Part shown: piece after piece, positions 1 through 8,872 of the stretch | Layout: every line of letters begins with the position of its first letter | Numbering within the stretch: position 1 is the first letter of the stretch | Source: Deltaproteobacteria bacterium | Lineage (GTDB): Bacteria > Myxococcota_A > UBA9160 > UBA6930 | DNA: 64,000 bases | Assembly: GCA_029261815.1 (NCBI GenBank) | Contig: JAJDAQ010000026.1 | Span: 25,743 to 89,742, forward strand | Direction of reading: 5' to 3' | Program-made: the position numbers and the translations under genes | The notes under the pieces: model-generated | What the model saw: only the letters and a program-made list of their open reading frames with translations | What the model was told of the DNA's origin: nothing | The model's database searches: none

Positions 1-1089
1 GGCGAAGTCGTGTTGACGTCATCGCAACTTCGAACGGGCACGCCGGATGCGGAGTCCGGCAACGGGCTCGAGTCCGGTCTCGATCGGATGGACCGCGTCG
101 TCGGCGACCTGCAGCGTCGCGCGTTGAGTCTGCGCACCGCACCGCTGCTCCGCATCCTCGACTCGATGCCCCGGATGGTGCGAGACCTCGCCCGCAGCCT
201 TGGCAAGCAGGCCGAGGTCGAGTTTCGCGGTGCTGAACTCGAGCTTGACCGGGCCATTCTCGACCGATTGTCGGATCCGCTGGTTCACCTCGTTCGCAAC
301 GCTGTGGATCATGGCCTCGAAGACGAAGAGACCCGACGCAACGCCGGAAAGTCGCCGACCGGCAGTGTCGTTGTCGACGCACGGCGCGAGAAGGATCATG
401 TCCGGATCGCTGTCTCGGACGATGGCCGGGGGATCGACCTCGATCGCGTTCGCGAACGTGCCGTGGCCGCCGGCGTGCTTCATCCAGACCTTGCCGAAGA
501 TCTTCCGCCGGACGAGATCGCCGCACTGGTCTTCCGCGCAGGCCTCTCGACGGCCGAGCAGGTGTCCAAGGTCTCGGGGCGCGGTGTCGGCATGGATGCC
601 GTCAAGGCCACGATCGAGGCGCTTGGCGGGCGCGTGGAACTCGACTCCCGACCCGGGATCGGAACCACGACGTGCCTCTATGTGCCGATCACGGCCGCTG
701 TTCAGCGCGTGCTGCTTCTCGGATTGGGAAGTGAAACCGTCGCGTTGCCGATTCGCCGTGTCGAACGCGTCGTGGAGATCGACGCGGCCACCGTGGAGAA
801 CGCCGGTCGGGAGAAGTTTGCCGTTATCGACGACGAGCCGGTGCTGGTCCTCGACCTGGGTGACCAACTCGGGCTTGCGCCGCCGGCAACCTCGGGAATA
901 GTTCCGCTCGTTCTGACCGAATTCCGCGAGGAGCGCATCGGCCTGATTGTCGATCGCCTCGATGGCCAGCAGGAAATCTATGTGAAGCCGCCGCCGCGGC
1001 TTCTCGCCGGCGCAAAGGCGTTGTCCGGAATGACAGTGTTAGGCGACGGACGGCCCGTATTCCTGCTCGATCTGGGTCACCTCGTATGA
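1..1089 (+). CDS. cheA: Chemotaxis histidine kinase CheA, 5'-truncated by the window edge
   Basis: This is the C-terminal 362 residues of a CheA-type kinase, which phosphorylates CheY and CheB in response to chemoreceptors at the membrane. The reading frame is open to base 1, so the phosphotransfer (P1) and P2 domains lie outside the window. What is visible starts in the P3 dimerisation helix, then the P4 ATPase with N-box HLVRNAVDHGLE, G1 box DDGRGID and G2 box GRGVGMDA, and ends in a CheW-like P5 domain (about visible residues 235-360). The gene overlaps cheC by 4 nt (ATGA), so the two are co-translated. Family assignment is firm; the internal GTG at position 10 is not a real start. Confidence 0.95.
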   Translation, partial: GEVVLTSSQLRTGTPDAESGNGLESGLDRMDRVVGDLQRRALSLRTAPLLRILDSMPRMVRDLARSLGKQAEVEFRGAELELDRAILDRLSDPLVHLVRNAVDHGLEDEETRRNAGKSPTGSVVVDARREKDHVRIAVSDDGRGIDLDRVRERAVAAGVLHPDLAEDLPPDEIAALVFRAGLSTAEQVSKVSGRGVGMDAVKATIEALGGRVELDSRPGIGTTTCLYVPITAAVQRVLLLGLGSETVALPIRRVERVVEIDAATVENAGREKFAVIDDEPVLVLDLGDQLGLAPPATSGIVPLVLTEFREERIGLIVDRLDGQQEIYVKPPPRLLAGAKALSGMTVLGDGRPVFLLDLGHLV

Positions 1090-1700
1090 GCGACATCCTT
1101 GCCCAGCTCGAAGAGAATGCCGTGGATCGCGTGCGCGAGATCACGAGCATTGGCGCCGGTCACGCAGCGAACGCGTTGGCAGACCTGGTCGGAACCACTT
1201 GCGAGATGCGCGTTCCACAGGTGCGTCTGCTCCCGGCCGAACGGATCGATGCGCCGTTCATGGTCGATCCGAGCGACGGAGACGGTCGAGAGCCGGTTGG
1301 CATCTTCTTCGAGATCGAAGGCGGCTACGACGGCGTTGTCGGCCTGTTGTTCCCGGCTTCAACCTGCGGCCGGATGATCGAGATCCTCACCGGTCTGCCG
1401 CCCGAGGACAGCAGCCTCGAGACGGTCCAGTCCGCACTTCGAGAAGTCGGCAATATCCTCGTTTCACACGTGGCGAACGCGATCAGTGGCACGCTCGGCG
1501 TCGCCGTCCTGCCGTCGGTTCCGGTCCTGGCCATGGAGAACGCGTCGCAGGCACTGGCGGCAATCCTGTCCGCGCGTCTCAGCGCCGGCCCGGCGCTGCG
1601 CGTCGAAACCGAGATTACCGACCGGACGCGCTCCGTTCGGGGTGTGATGGTCTTCGTGCCCGATCACTTCGATCGCGTCGCTCACGCACCAGGCTTCTGA
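1086..1700 (+). CDS. cheC: CheC-like chemotaxis protein (CheY-P phosphatase family)
   Basis: The 204-residue product belongs to the CheC/CheX/FliY family, which dephosphorylates CheY-P and so helps adaptation. The family's active-site signature is [D/S]-x3-E-x2-N, present twice in CheC. Here the second copy is intact (S-ALR-E-VG-N, followed by a downstream Pro), but the first reads D-RVR-E-IT-S, with Ser in place of Asn. It may therefore have only one working site. The ATG overlaps the cheA stop, and larB starts 12 nt after the cheC stop. No CheD gene is seen in the window. Confidence 0.85.
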   Translation: MSDILAQLEENAVDRVREITSIGAGHAANALADLVGTTCEMRVPQVRLLPAERIDAPFMVDPSDGDGREPVGIFFEIEGGYDGVVGLLFPASTCGRMIEILTGLPPEDSSLETVQSALREVGNILVSHVANAISGTLGVAVLPSVPVLAMENASQALAAILSARLSAGPALRVETEITDRTRSVRGVMVFVPDHFDRVAHAPGF

Positions 1701-1712
1701 TAGCCTCGGCGC

Positions 1713-2462
1713 GTGGAACGAGAACAGATCCGCGCACTGCTTGCCTCGGTCCAGCGCGGCGAAACCGAGCTGGACGAGGCTCTTGAGGACCTCGCTCGAC
1801 CGCCCTTTGTCGACACTGGAGACGGTCGTGTCGATCTCCATCGGGCTCTGCGGATGGGGCTCCCGGAGATCATCTACGGTCCGGGGAAGACGCCGGAGCA
1901 GATCGTCCAGATCGTCCGCGCGCTACGCGAGCATGGTCAGTCCGCGCTCGCGACACGGATCGACCCCGACCCGGCCGCACAGGTCCTCGCGGTCCTTCCC
2001 GAGGGAGAATACATCGCGGACGCGCGGCTCCTCTGGTTCGGCCCCGCGGAAGTTCCCGTGCAAGGCCGGGGCACGATCGCCGTCGTTTGCGCAGGAACGT
2101 CGGATCTTCCCGTTGCGCGGGAGGCGGCTGAAGTGGCGCGCCGTTTCGGAAACAAGGTCGAGATGCTCGTCGACGTCGGCGTCGCGGGTCTCCACCGCCT
2201 ATTGGCTTCCACCGAAGTGATTCGCAGCGCCCAGGTATTGATCGTCGTGGCCGGAATGGAGGGCGCGTTGCCCTCAGTGGTCGGGGGATTGGTGGACAAG
2301 CCCGTCATCGCGGTTCCGACGAGTGTCGGTTATGGCGCCTCGTTAGGCGGTGTCGCTGCGCTGCTCGGCATGTTGAATAGCTGCGCCTCGAACGTGGCGG
2401 TCGTGAACATCGACAACGGTTTCGGCGCTGCCACGGTCGCGACACTCATCAATCGGAGCTGA
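1713..2462 (+). CDS. larB: Nickel-pincer cofactor biosynthesis protein LarB
   Basis: LarB carboxylates and hydrolyses nicotinic acid adenine dinucleotide to pyridinium-3,5-biscarboxylic acid mononucleotide, the first step of the nickel-pincer cofactor. The 249-residue sequence carries the AIR-carboxylase-like C-terminal core with GTSDLPVA, VDVGVAGLHR, GMEGALPSVVGG, VPTSVGYG and NIDNGFGAA, all typical of LarB. A GTG start at 1713 is supported by length and by the 12-nt gap after cheC. LarC follows after a single base. The locus lacks larA (lactate racemase) and larE, so the enzyme using the cofactor is not shown here. Confidence 0.93.
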   Translation: MEREQIRALLASVQRGETELDEALEDLARPPFVDTGDGRVDLHRALRMGLPEIIYGPGKTPEQIVQIVRALREHGQSALATRIDPDPAAQVLAVLPEGEYIADARLLWFGPAEVPVQGRGTIAVVCAGTSDLPVAREAAEVARRFGNKVEMLVDVGVAGLHRLLASTEVIRSAQVLIVVAGMEGALPSVVGGLVDKPVIAVPTSVGYGASLGGVAALLGMLNSCASNVAVVNIDNGFGAATVATLINRS

Positions 2463-2463
2463 C

Positions 2464-3723
2464 GTGGCACCTGCACGACGCAAGCGGCAGCTCCCGGCGG
2501 GAGGTCGGCGACTCCACCTCGATACGTTCTCGGGCGCTGCCGGGAACATGTTCCTGGCGGCCCTCCTGGACGCCGGCCTTTCGAGAAAGGAACTCACGGC
2601 GGGCCTCGCCGGACTGGGCGTTCCGCACAAGCTTCGGGTCAGTCAGGTGAAGCGCGGAGCCCTCGCGGCGAAGTATCTCGAGGTGATCGAGCCGAAGACC
2701 AAGGCGAAGTCCCACTCCGGTCACGCAACAGGTCACCGCCATTCCCACGGCCATGGGGGCCACCGCCACTACGCCCACATCCGGAAGTTGCTCGACGACG
2801 CGGATTTGAAGCCCGCCGTTCGTGACCGCGCCCAGGCGATCTTCGCCGCCCTCGCCGAAGCGGAGTCAAAGGTTCACGGCATTCCCGTCGAGAAGGTGCA
2901 TTTCCACGAAGTCGGCGCCGTCGACGCGATTGTCGACATCACGGGCGCCGCAATCGCGATCGATGCCCTGGGGATTTCTCACGTCACCGCGACACCGTTG
3001 GCACTCGGTCACGGAACTGTCGAAACCGAGCACGGACGACTCCCGCTTCCGGCGCCCGCGACACTCGAACTCCTGAAAGGGTTGCCCACGGTCCCGGCCG
3101 ACGTGGCTTGGGAGACCGTGACGCCCACCGGAGCTGCGATCCTGCGCGTGATCGTGGACGAATGGCGGCCACTGCCCGCGCTGACGGTCGAGGCGATCGG
3201 ACATGGTGCCGGCAATGATCGGCCCGGACCCATGCCAAACGTGCTGCGCGCGGTGCTCGGTCACGACAGTGTGCTCGCGGCCGATCGCGTGGTCTGTCTC
3301 GAAGCCAACCTGGACGACTTCGTGCCCGAACACTTCGACCACGTGATGGCTCGGCTCTACGAGGCCGGCGCGCTCGATGTTTCGCTTCAACACCTGCAGA
3401 TGAAGAAGAGTCGGCCGGGCTTTCTGCTGCGCGTGGTGGGCCGGCCGCATGACCGCCAGGATCTTGCCGCTCGCATCTTGTCCGAGACCTCGTCGCTGGG
3501 TGTGCGGATCCAGGAGATGGACCGGCTCGTGCTGCCCCGCGAGATTCGCAAGGTCGAGACTGCCTACGGTCGGATCGCGGTGAAGTTCTCGGTCCGGCCG
3601 AACGGCGCGACGGAAGTCTCGGCCGAGTTCGACGACTGCCGGAAGGCGGCGACCCGTGCCGATGCCCCGCTGCGCGATGTGATCCGCGTGGCCGAGGACG
3701 CGGCGCGGCGAACGTTGGGCTGA
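2464..3723 (+). CDS. larC: Nickel-pincer cofactor nickel insertase LarC (single-ORF form)
   Basis: LarC is the CTP-dependent nickel insertase that completes the nickel-pincer cofactor. The 419-residue protein begins with the family motif DTFSGAAGNMF, has a His-rich stretch at about residues 80-103 (HRHSHGHGGHRHYAH) that probably binds nickel, then KVHFHEVGAVDAIVDI and a C-terminal domain with EANLDDFVPE and KKSRPGF. In Lactiplantibacillus the gene is split and joined by a programmed frameshift; here it is one uninterrupted frame. GTG start, 1 nt after the larB stop. It is probably the last gene of the che-lar transcript, since the next gene has its own promoter. Confidence 0.94.
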   Translation: MAPARRKRQLPAGGRRLHLDTFSGAAGNMFLAALLDAGLSRKELTAGLAGLGVPHKLRVSQVKRGALAAKYLEVIEPKTKAKSHSGHATGHRHSHGHGGHRHYAHIRKLLDDADLKPAVRDRAQAIFAALAEAESKVHGIPVEKVHFHEVGAVDAIVDITGAAIAIDALGISHVTATPLALGHGTVETEHGRLPLPAPATLELLKGLPTVPADVAWETVTPTGAAILRVIVDEWRPLPALTVEAIGHGAGNDRPGPMPNVLRAVLGHDSVLAADRVVCLEANLDDFVPEHFDHVMARLYEAGALDVSLQHLQMKKSRPGFLLRVVGRPHDRQDLAARILSETSSLGVRIQEMDRLVLPREIRKVETAYGRIAVKFSVRPNGATEVSAEFDDCRKAATRADAPLRDVIRVAEDAARRTLG

Positions 3724-3755
3724 ATTCCACCCGCCCGCGGCCGCCAACTGTCCGA

Positions 3756-3785
3756 TTGACAACGTCCCACGTTCCCCCTTAGGCT
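3756..3785 (+). promoter_or_regulatory. Candidate sigma-70 promoter of the histone gene
   Basis: A consensus -35 box TTGACA (3756-3761) is followed, after 18 nt, by TAGGCT (3780-3785), a 3/6 match to the -10 box. It lies in the 87-nt gap between larC and the histone gene and would give a leader of only about 20 nt. Motif match only; no transcript evidence. Confidence 0.5.
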
Positions 3786-3810
3786 CGACCCACAAGGGTG
3801 AGGAGGAACC

Positions 3811-4023
3811 ATGGCTGATCTACCGAACGCAGTTGTGAAGCGTCTGATCGCGAAGCACAGTGATGGGATGCGCGTCTCTGGCGGCGCCATCGATGTCGCC
3901 GTCGTCGCGGCCGAGGACTACGTGGGGCGCCTTGCGCGCGAAGCCCATGCGTCCGCGGTGGCAGACAAACGCAAGACGATCATGGAAGGCGACATCGACA
4001 AGGCCAAAGCCAAGCTCGGCTAG
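3811..4023 (+). CDS. Histone-fold DNA-binding protein (archaeal HMf-like bacterial histone)
   Basis: This 70-residue protein matches the archaeal histone fold end to end. It opens with LPNAV and R11, has RVSGGA (R21-V22-S23) at the first loop where HMfB has RVSDDA, and RKTIMEGDI (R54-K55-T56 and D61) at the second loop where HMfB has RKTIKAEDI. The conserved Arg-Asp clamp (R54/D61) is present. Only one residue is inserted relative to HMfB, between helix 1 and the first loop. Known bacterial relatives include Bdellovibrio Bd0055. The expected form is a dimer binding DNA and shaping the nucleoid. A strong ribosome site AGGAGG (3801-3806) lies 4 nt before ATG; a consensus -35 box precedes it and a 14-bp terminator follows, so the gene looks monocistronic and highly expressed. 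Confidence 0.9.
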   Translation: MADLPNAVVKRLIAKHSDGMRVSGGAIDVAVVAAEDYVGRLAREAHASAVADKRKTIMEGDIDKAKAKLG

Positions 4024-4052
4024 CGCGACTTTCCAGATCGAGATCCAACGAA

Positions 4053-4090
4053 AAACGCCCCGGAGCCTTTGCTCCGGGGCGTTTGTTCTT
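4053..4090 (+). terminator. Rho-independent terminator of the histone gene
   Basis: A perfect 14-bp stem (4053-4066 pairing with 4071-4084) with a CTTT loop is followed by a T-rich tail. It lies 29 nt after the histone stop codon. The left arm starts with an A-run, so it could also work on the other strand, but groEL ends 240 nt away. Confidence 0.85.
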
Positions 4091-4194
4091 TGAGATGCTG
4101 GGCCGTCTGGCGCCCGGCGTGAACGCCAGGAAACCAGTGCGCCTCTCCAAGTTGCTGCCGTGAGGTGCCCAGTCGCACCCCCCGTTCGCACTTG

Positions 4195-4302
4195 CGTTCA
4201 CGACCCCTCGGAAATGCGCGAGGGGCGTCAGCCCCACGCGTTCCGAGCCGCGTTCGCGACCCCGCCGAAATGTGCGAGGGGCGAAGCCCCTCGCGTTCGG
4301 CG
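4195..4302. repeat. Two imperfect 56-bp tandem units with hairpins, downstream of groEL
   Basis: Unit 1 (4195-4247) and unit 2 (4251-4302) share the order CGTTC-CGACCCC-GAAATG-GCGAGGGGCG-AGCCCC-CGCGTTC. Each holds a GC-rich hairpin; the second is perfect (4275-4282 with 4286-4293, loop GAA). They sit immediately past the groEL stop on the minus strand and may act as a tandem terminator or 3'-end stabiliser, although the T-tract is short. The stretch 4091-4194 holds nothing I recognise. Confidence 0.55.
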
Positions 4303-4303
4303 T

Positions 4304-5962
<1,659 letters not shown>

Positions 5963-6250
5963 TTATTCGATGATGCCGAGGACATCGTCCTCGCGGATGA
6001 TGAGGTGCTCGTTGCCGTCGAGGTTGACCTCGGTGCCGGCGTACTTGCTGAAGAGGACCTTGTCCCCCTTCTTTACGTCGAGCGGCTGAACCTTGCCGTC
6101 GTCGGTGGTGCGGCCGTTGCCAACGGCCACGACCTTGCCCTCCTGGGGCTTTTCCTTGGCCGAGTCGGGGATGATGATCCCACCGGCCGTCGTCGATTCT
6201 TCCTCGACGCGCTGGACGAGAATGCGGTCACCAAGGGGACGGATGCTCAT
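5963..6250 (-). CDS. groES: Co-chaperonin GroES (10 kDa)
   Basis: GroES is the heptameric lid of GroEL. I place the start at the ATG at 6250, giving the standard 95 residues from MSIRPLGDR, although the frame stays open upstream. The mobile loop (about residues 17-32, with TAGGIIIP) and the C-terminal EDDVLGIIE are typical. A Shine-Dalgarno-like GGAGG lies just before the start on the minus strand. It is the first gene of groES-groEL. Confidence 0.97.
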   Translation of the reverse strand: MSIRPLGDRILVQRVEEESTTAGGIIIPDSAKEKPQEGKVVAVGNGRTTDDGKVQPLDVKKGDKVLFSKYAGTEVNLDGNEHLIIREDDVLGIIE

Positions 6251-6412
6251 GGATCCGGAACCTCCAATATGGTTTGGATGGAGTGCTCGGACAGGACCGC
6301 CCCACGCCGTGGAGGAGGAGGCGTTCCCGATCAGGACACTGCGGGTTTGTAGGGCCGGGCGGCGGCCTCCAGGTCCCGTCGAATCGGCGGGATCCCGGGG
6401 TCGTCTACCCGT

Positions 6413-6487
6413 TTGGCACTCCAAGGCGGGTTCTGCCAAGGACGTGCCGAGAGCTGCGCAGGGTATCGTGATCCCGAGGTGGGTCAA
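6413..6487 (-). promoter_or_regulatory. groES promoter with degenerate CIRCE (HrcA operator)
   Basis: On the minus strand TTGACC (6482-6487) and TACCCT (6460-6465) are spaced by 16 nt. The predicted start point is near 6453. About 14 nt downstream lies TTGGCAGAA-N9-GAGTGCCAA (6439-6413). CIRCE is TTAGCACTC-N9-GAGTGCTAA; the right arm matches 8/9 and the left 5/9, with the exact 9-nt spacer and the expected place just after a promoter. Repression of groESL by HrcA is inferred from this alone; hrcA is not in the window. Confidence 0.45.
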
Positions 6488-6583
6488 GGTGATCGGGCGT
6501 CTGCTGCCGATTCACGGATGTCGCGTTTCACTTGACTTTCGCCTGTGGTTGGCGAATCTCGGGCGAAAGCAGCGGAGGACCCT

Positions 6584-7195
6584 GTGGCGCTTACCAAGCG
6601 ACAGCGAGAAGTCTACGAGTTCATCAAGCAGTTCATCGAGGCGAAGGGCTATTCGCCCAGCCTCGAGGAAATCTGCTCCCACTTCGGTTTGTCCTCGGTG
6701 GCCACCGTTCACAAGCACGTCCAACACCTGGTCGAGAAGGGCCTGCTCCGAAAGGGCTGGAATCGTTCTCGCTCGGTGGAGCCGCTGCCGGACGAGCCTT
6801 CCGCCACCGCGTCCGCGATGGAACTGCCGCTTCTCGGCACCGTCGCCGCCGGCGCCCTCCATGAGGCGATCGAGCAGACGGGCGAAAGTGTCACGGTCCC
6901 GCGCGAGATGATCGGTCGTGGTGAGTCCTACGTGCTCCAGGTGCGTGGCGACTCGATGATCGAGGACCACATCCAGGACGGTGACTACGTCGTCGTAGAG
7001 CGGCGGGAAGAGGCCCGCAACGGCGAGACCGTCGTGGCGCTGGTCCGAGGCGCAGAGGCGACGCTGAAGAAGTTCTACAAGCGTGGCGCGAAGGTCGTTC
7101 TCGAGCCCGCAAATCAGGCGCTTCGTCCGATCGAAGTCGCCGCCCAGGACGTACAGGTCCGCGGCGTCGTCCGAGGGTTGCTTCGGCAGTATTAG
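6584..7195 (+). CDS. lexA: LexA repressor (SOS regulator, self-cleaving protease)
   Basis: LexA represses DNA-repair genes until RecA filaments trigger its self-cleavage. I choose the GTG at 6584 (203 residues, starting MALTKRQREV) because GGAGG lies 5 nt upstream and the family starts here; the frame is open further upstream. The winged helix-turn-helix fills residues 1-65. The cleavage site is A89-G90 in GTVAAGALHE, the catalytic Ser is S124 (RGDSMIEDH) and the Lys is about K162 (EATLKKFY). I could not find a clear LexA operator in the 330-nt gap upstream, which it shares with the divergent groES promoter. Confidence 0.94.
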   Translation: MALTKRQREVYEFIKQFIEAKGYSPSLEEICSHFGLSSVATVHKHVQHLVEKGLLRKGWNRSRSVEPLPDEPSATASAMELPLLGTVAAGALHEAIEQTGESVTVPREMIGRGESYVLQVRGDSMIEDHIQDGDYVVVERREEARNGETVVALVRGAEATLKKFYKRGAKVVLEPANQALRPIEVAAQDVQVRGVVRGLLRQY

Positions 7196-7296
7196 GCCCG
7201 CACCGCTCCAAGACTCCGCCGGCCCAAGGGTCCTTGACCGCGTCCGGCCCCTGGCTAGGCTCGATCTCCCCCTGAGCGCGCTGGAGCCCACTACTC

Positions 7297-7878
7297 ATGA
7301 GCGATTCCCCGGACCCGATCGAGCACCACGTCCGCGCGATCCTGCAGGAGGTTGGGGAGGATCCCGATCGCGACGGGCTTCAGCGGACCCCGCTGCGCGT
7401 TGCGAAGTCACTCCGTTTCCTGACGAAGGGATACGACCAGGATCCCGAGACGCTGTTGAACGGTGCCCTATTCGACGTGACCTACGACGAGATGGTGCTC
7501 GTGAAGGACATCGGGTTCTACAGCCAGTGTGAGCACCACATGCTGCCGTTCTTCGGGCGAGCCCACGTTGGCTACATCCCGAACGGCAAGGTCGTGGGTC
7601 TCTCGAAGATTCCGCGTCTGGTCGAGATGTTCGGCCGTCGACTCCAGGTCCAGGAACGTCTGACGAGCGAGGTCGCGCAGACGATCGACGAGGTTCTGAA
7701 GCCGAAGGGCGTCGGTGTGGTCATCGAGGCGGTTCACCTGTGCATGATGATGCGCGGGGTGGAGCAGCAGAACTCGTTCACCATCACCAGTTCGTTGAAG
7801 GGATCGTTCCAGGAGGACGCCAAGACCCGGTCCGAGTTCATGGAACTGATCAAGCACCGTAAGGACTCGTTCGCGTAG
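7297..7878 (+). CDS. folE: GTP cyclohydrolase I (FolE)
   Basis: FolE converts GTP to 7,8-dihydroneopterin triphosphate, the first step of folate (and queuosine) synthesis. The 193-residue protein has the usual length. The zinc ligands are visible in [10 protein letters not shown] (Cys and His) and in HLCMMMRGV (Cys). The conserved segments [10 protein letters not shown] and RLQVQERLT are also present. It follows lexA by 101 nt in the same direction. The long non-coding stretch after it holds no obvious U-rich terminator. Confidence 0.97.
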   Translation: MSDSPDPIEHHVRAILQEVGEDPDRDGLQRTPLRVAKSLRFLTKGYDQDPETLLNGALFDVTYDEMVLVKDIGFYSQCEHHMLPFFGRAHVGYIPNGKVVGLSKIPRLVEMFGRRLQVQERLTSEVAQTIDEVLKPKGVGVVIEAVHLCMMMRGVEQQNSFTITSSLKGSFQEDAKTRSEFMELIKHRKDSFA

Positions 7879-7921
7879 AGCGCCGTCACTCCGCAGACCT
7901 GCGTTGAGACATCGAGGCACC

Positions 7922-8036
7922 GGCGGAGCAGGCCTGGCTTCCGGCCGGCGAATGGCTCGCTACAGACGTTTCCTCGTGACACCAGGGAATTTGGCTGCGC
8001 TTTACTTCGCCGGCCGGAAGCCAGGCCCGCTCCGCC
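7922..8036. repeat. 31-bp near-perfect inverted repeat around a 53-bp spacer
   Basis: The arms 7922-7952 and 8006-8036 are reverse complements with a single mismatch (A at 7930 against the expected G). They are GC-rich and contain GGCTTCCGGCCGGCGAA. The 115-bp unit could fold into a long hairpin or be a tiny non-autonomous mobile element (MITE-like). It is not followed by a T-run, so a simple terminator for folE is unlikely. I see no flanking target duplication. Confidence 0.7.
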
Positions 8037-8357
8037 TCCACGGTGGTTGTGGGGGGGAGGGGCGGGCGATTGGGCCGAACTGCGCTTGCCTTGGGGTGAA
8101 CGCGGGGAGTACGGGGACAGGTTGGACATTCCGGGCAGCGTGCAGACACTTCCTGGTGACGATGGGAAGGACCCATTGGGGGCGATCCCACGTCGTTCTC
8201 GTGGATACGCGCTCGGCTTCACGCGTGCGCATGACGCGGTGTTTCAGGGGGCAGACCGACCGGTTTGGCGCGCCGCGTCAGACGGAATCCGCAACTTTCG
8301 GTGTAAGAACCCGCAATTCCATAGGAAATTTCTTCTCTCGGAGCGTCAAAAAAGGTC

Positions 8358-8386
8358 TTGTATCGGTTCTGCATCCGTCATACCCT
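8358..8386 (+). promoter_or_regulatory. Possible promoter of the sigma-factor leader
   Basis: TTGTAT (8358-8363) and TACCCT (8381-8386) are separated by 17 nt. Both are weak matches. If used, transcription would begin about 480 nt before the sigma-factor start codon. The stretch before it (8040-8357) holds no gene I can support. Confidence 0.25.
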
Positions 8387-8394
8387 CGGGTCCA

Positions 8395-8860
8395 TTGGAG
8401 GCACTGAGGTGTCGGAGCGGCTCCCTCCAGGCTGTTCCAGGCAATAGAGCGCTCTAGAGGTGAGTAGTCGAAAGGTTCTGCTGCGCTGCGTCGCAGCCCC
8501 GTCCACCGAAAGGACCCCGGGAACCGGGGCCGGTCGGGCCGGTTCGATGAGTTCGAGAGAACTCGGATGAATGCGGCGGGGACGGAGAGGGTCGACACCC
8601 GTGAGCCCCGGCTCGGCACATCGAGAGTGGGCAGACATCTCACGGAACCACCGGACGGGGGTAGCCGGAAGGTTTCGAAGCGCGCCTGCGGAGTCCGCCG
8701 ATCGGCGGGAACCAAGGACGCCCCCAAGCAACAAAAGAAGCAGCCCGTAGGCCTGCACGAGCCATGACCCGGAAAGACCGGGCAACTTCGGCACGGCGGG
8801 ACCACCGGTGAGGCCAGACGCACGGAGCAGGAATTTCCTGTCCGGAAGCCATCTGGATTG
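8395..8860 (+). ncRNA. Hairpin-rich leader or small RNA region upstream of the sigma factor
   Basis: No protein-coding frame here looks real, but small hairpins follow one another on the plus strand: 8481-8496 (CTGCG/CGCAG), 8501-8515 (GTCC/GGAC), 8515-8529 (CCCCGG-GAA-CCGGGG), 8549-8564 (GAGTTC-GAGA-GAACTC, a GNRA tetraloop), 8695-8708 (14-bp palindrome) and 8768-8782 (CCCGG-AAAGA-CCGGG). This density suggests a folded RNA, either a long regulatory 5' leader of the sigma gene or an independent RNA. It does not carry the signatures of RNase P RNA, tmRNA or the riboswitches I know. The limits are approximate. Confidence 0.35.
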
Positions 8861-8872
8861 CAAGGAGAAGAG

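Noticed and set aside
2464..3723. Programmed frameshift in larC, as in Lactiplantibacillus
   Set aside because: The frame is continuous for the full family length, so no shift is needed.
6279..6290. GAGTGCTC near groES as a second CIRCE arm
   Set aside because: No matching arm lies at the 9-nt spacing.
8395..8860. RNase P RNA, tmRNA or a known riboswitch in the sigma leader
   Set aside because: The conserved cores of these RNAs (for example the P4 strands of RNase P or the tag-peptide frame of tmRNA) could not be found.
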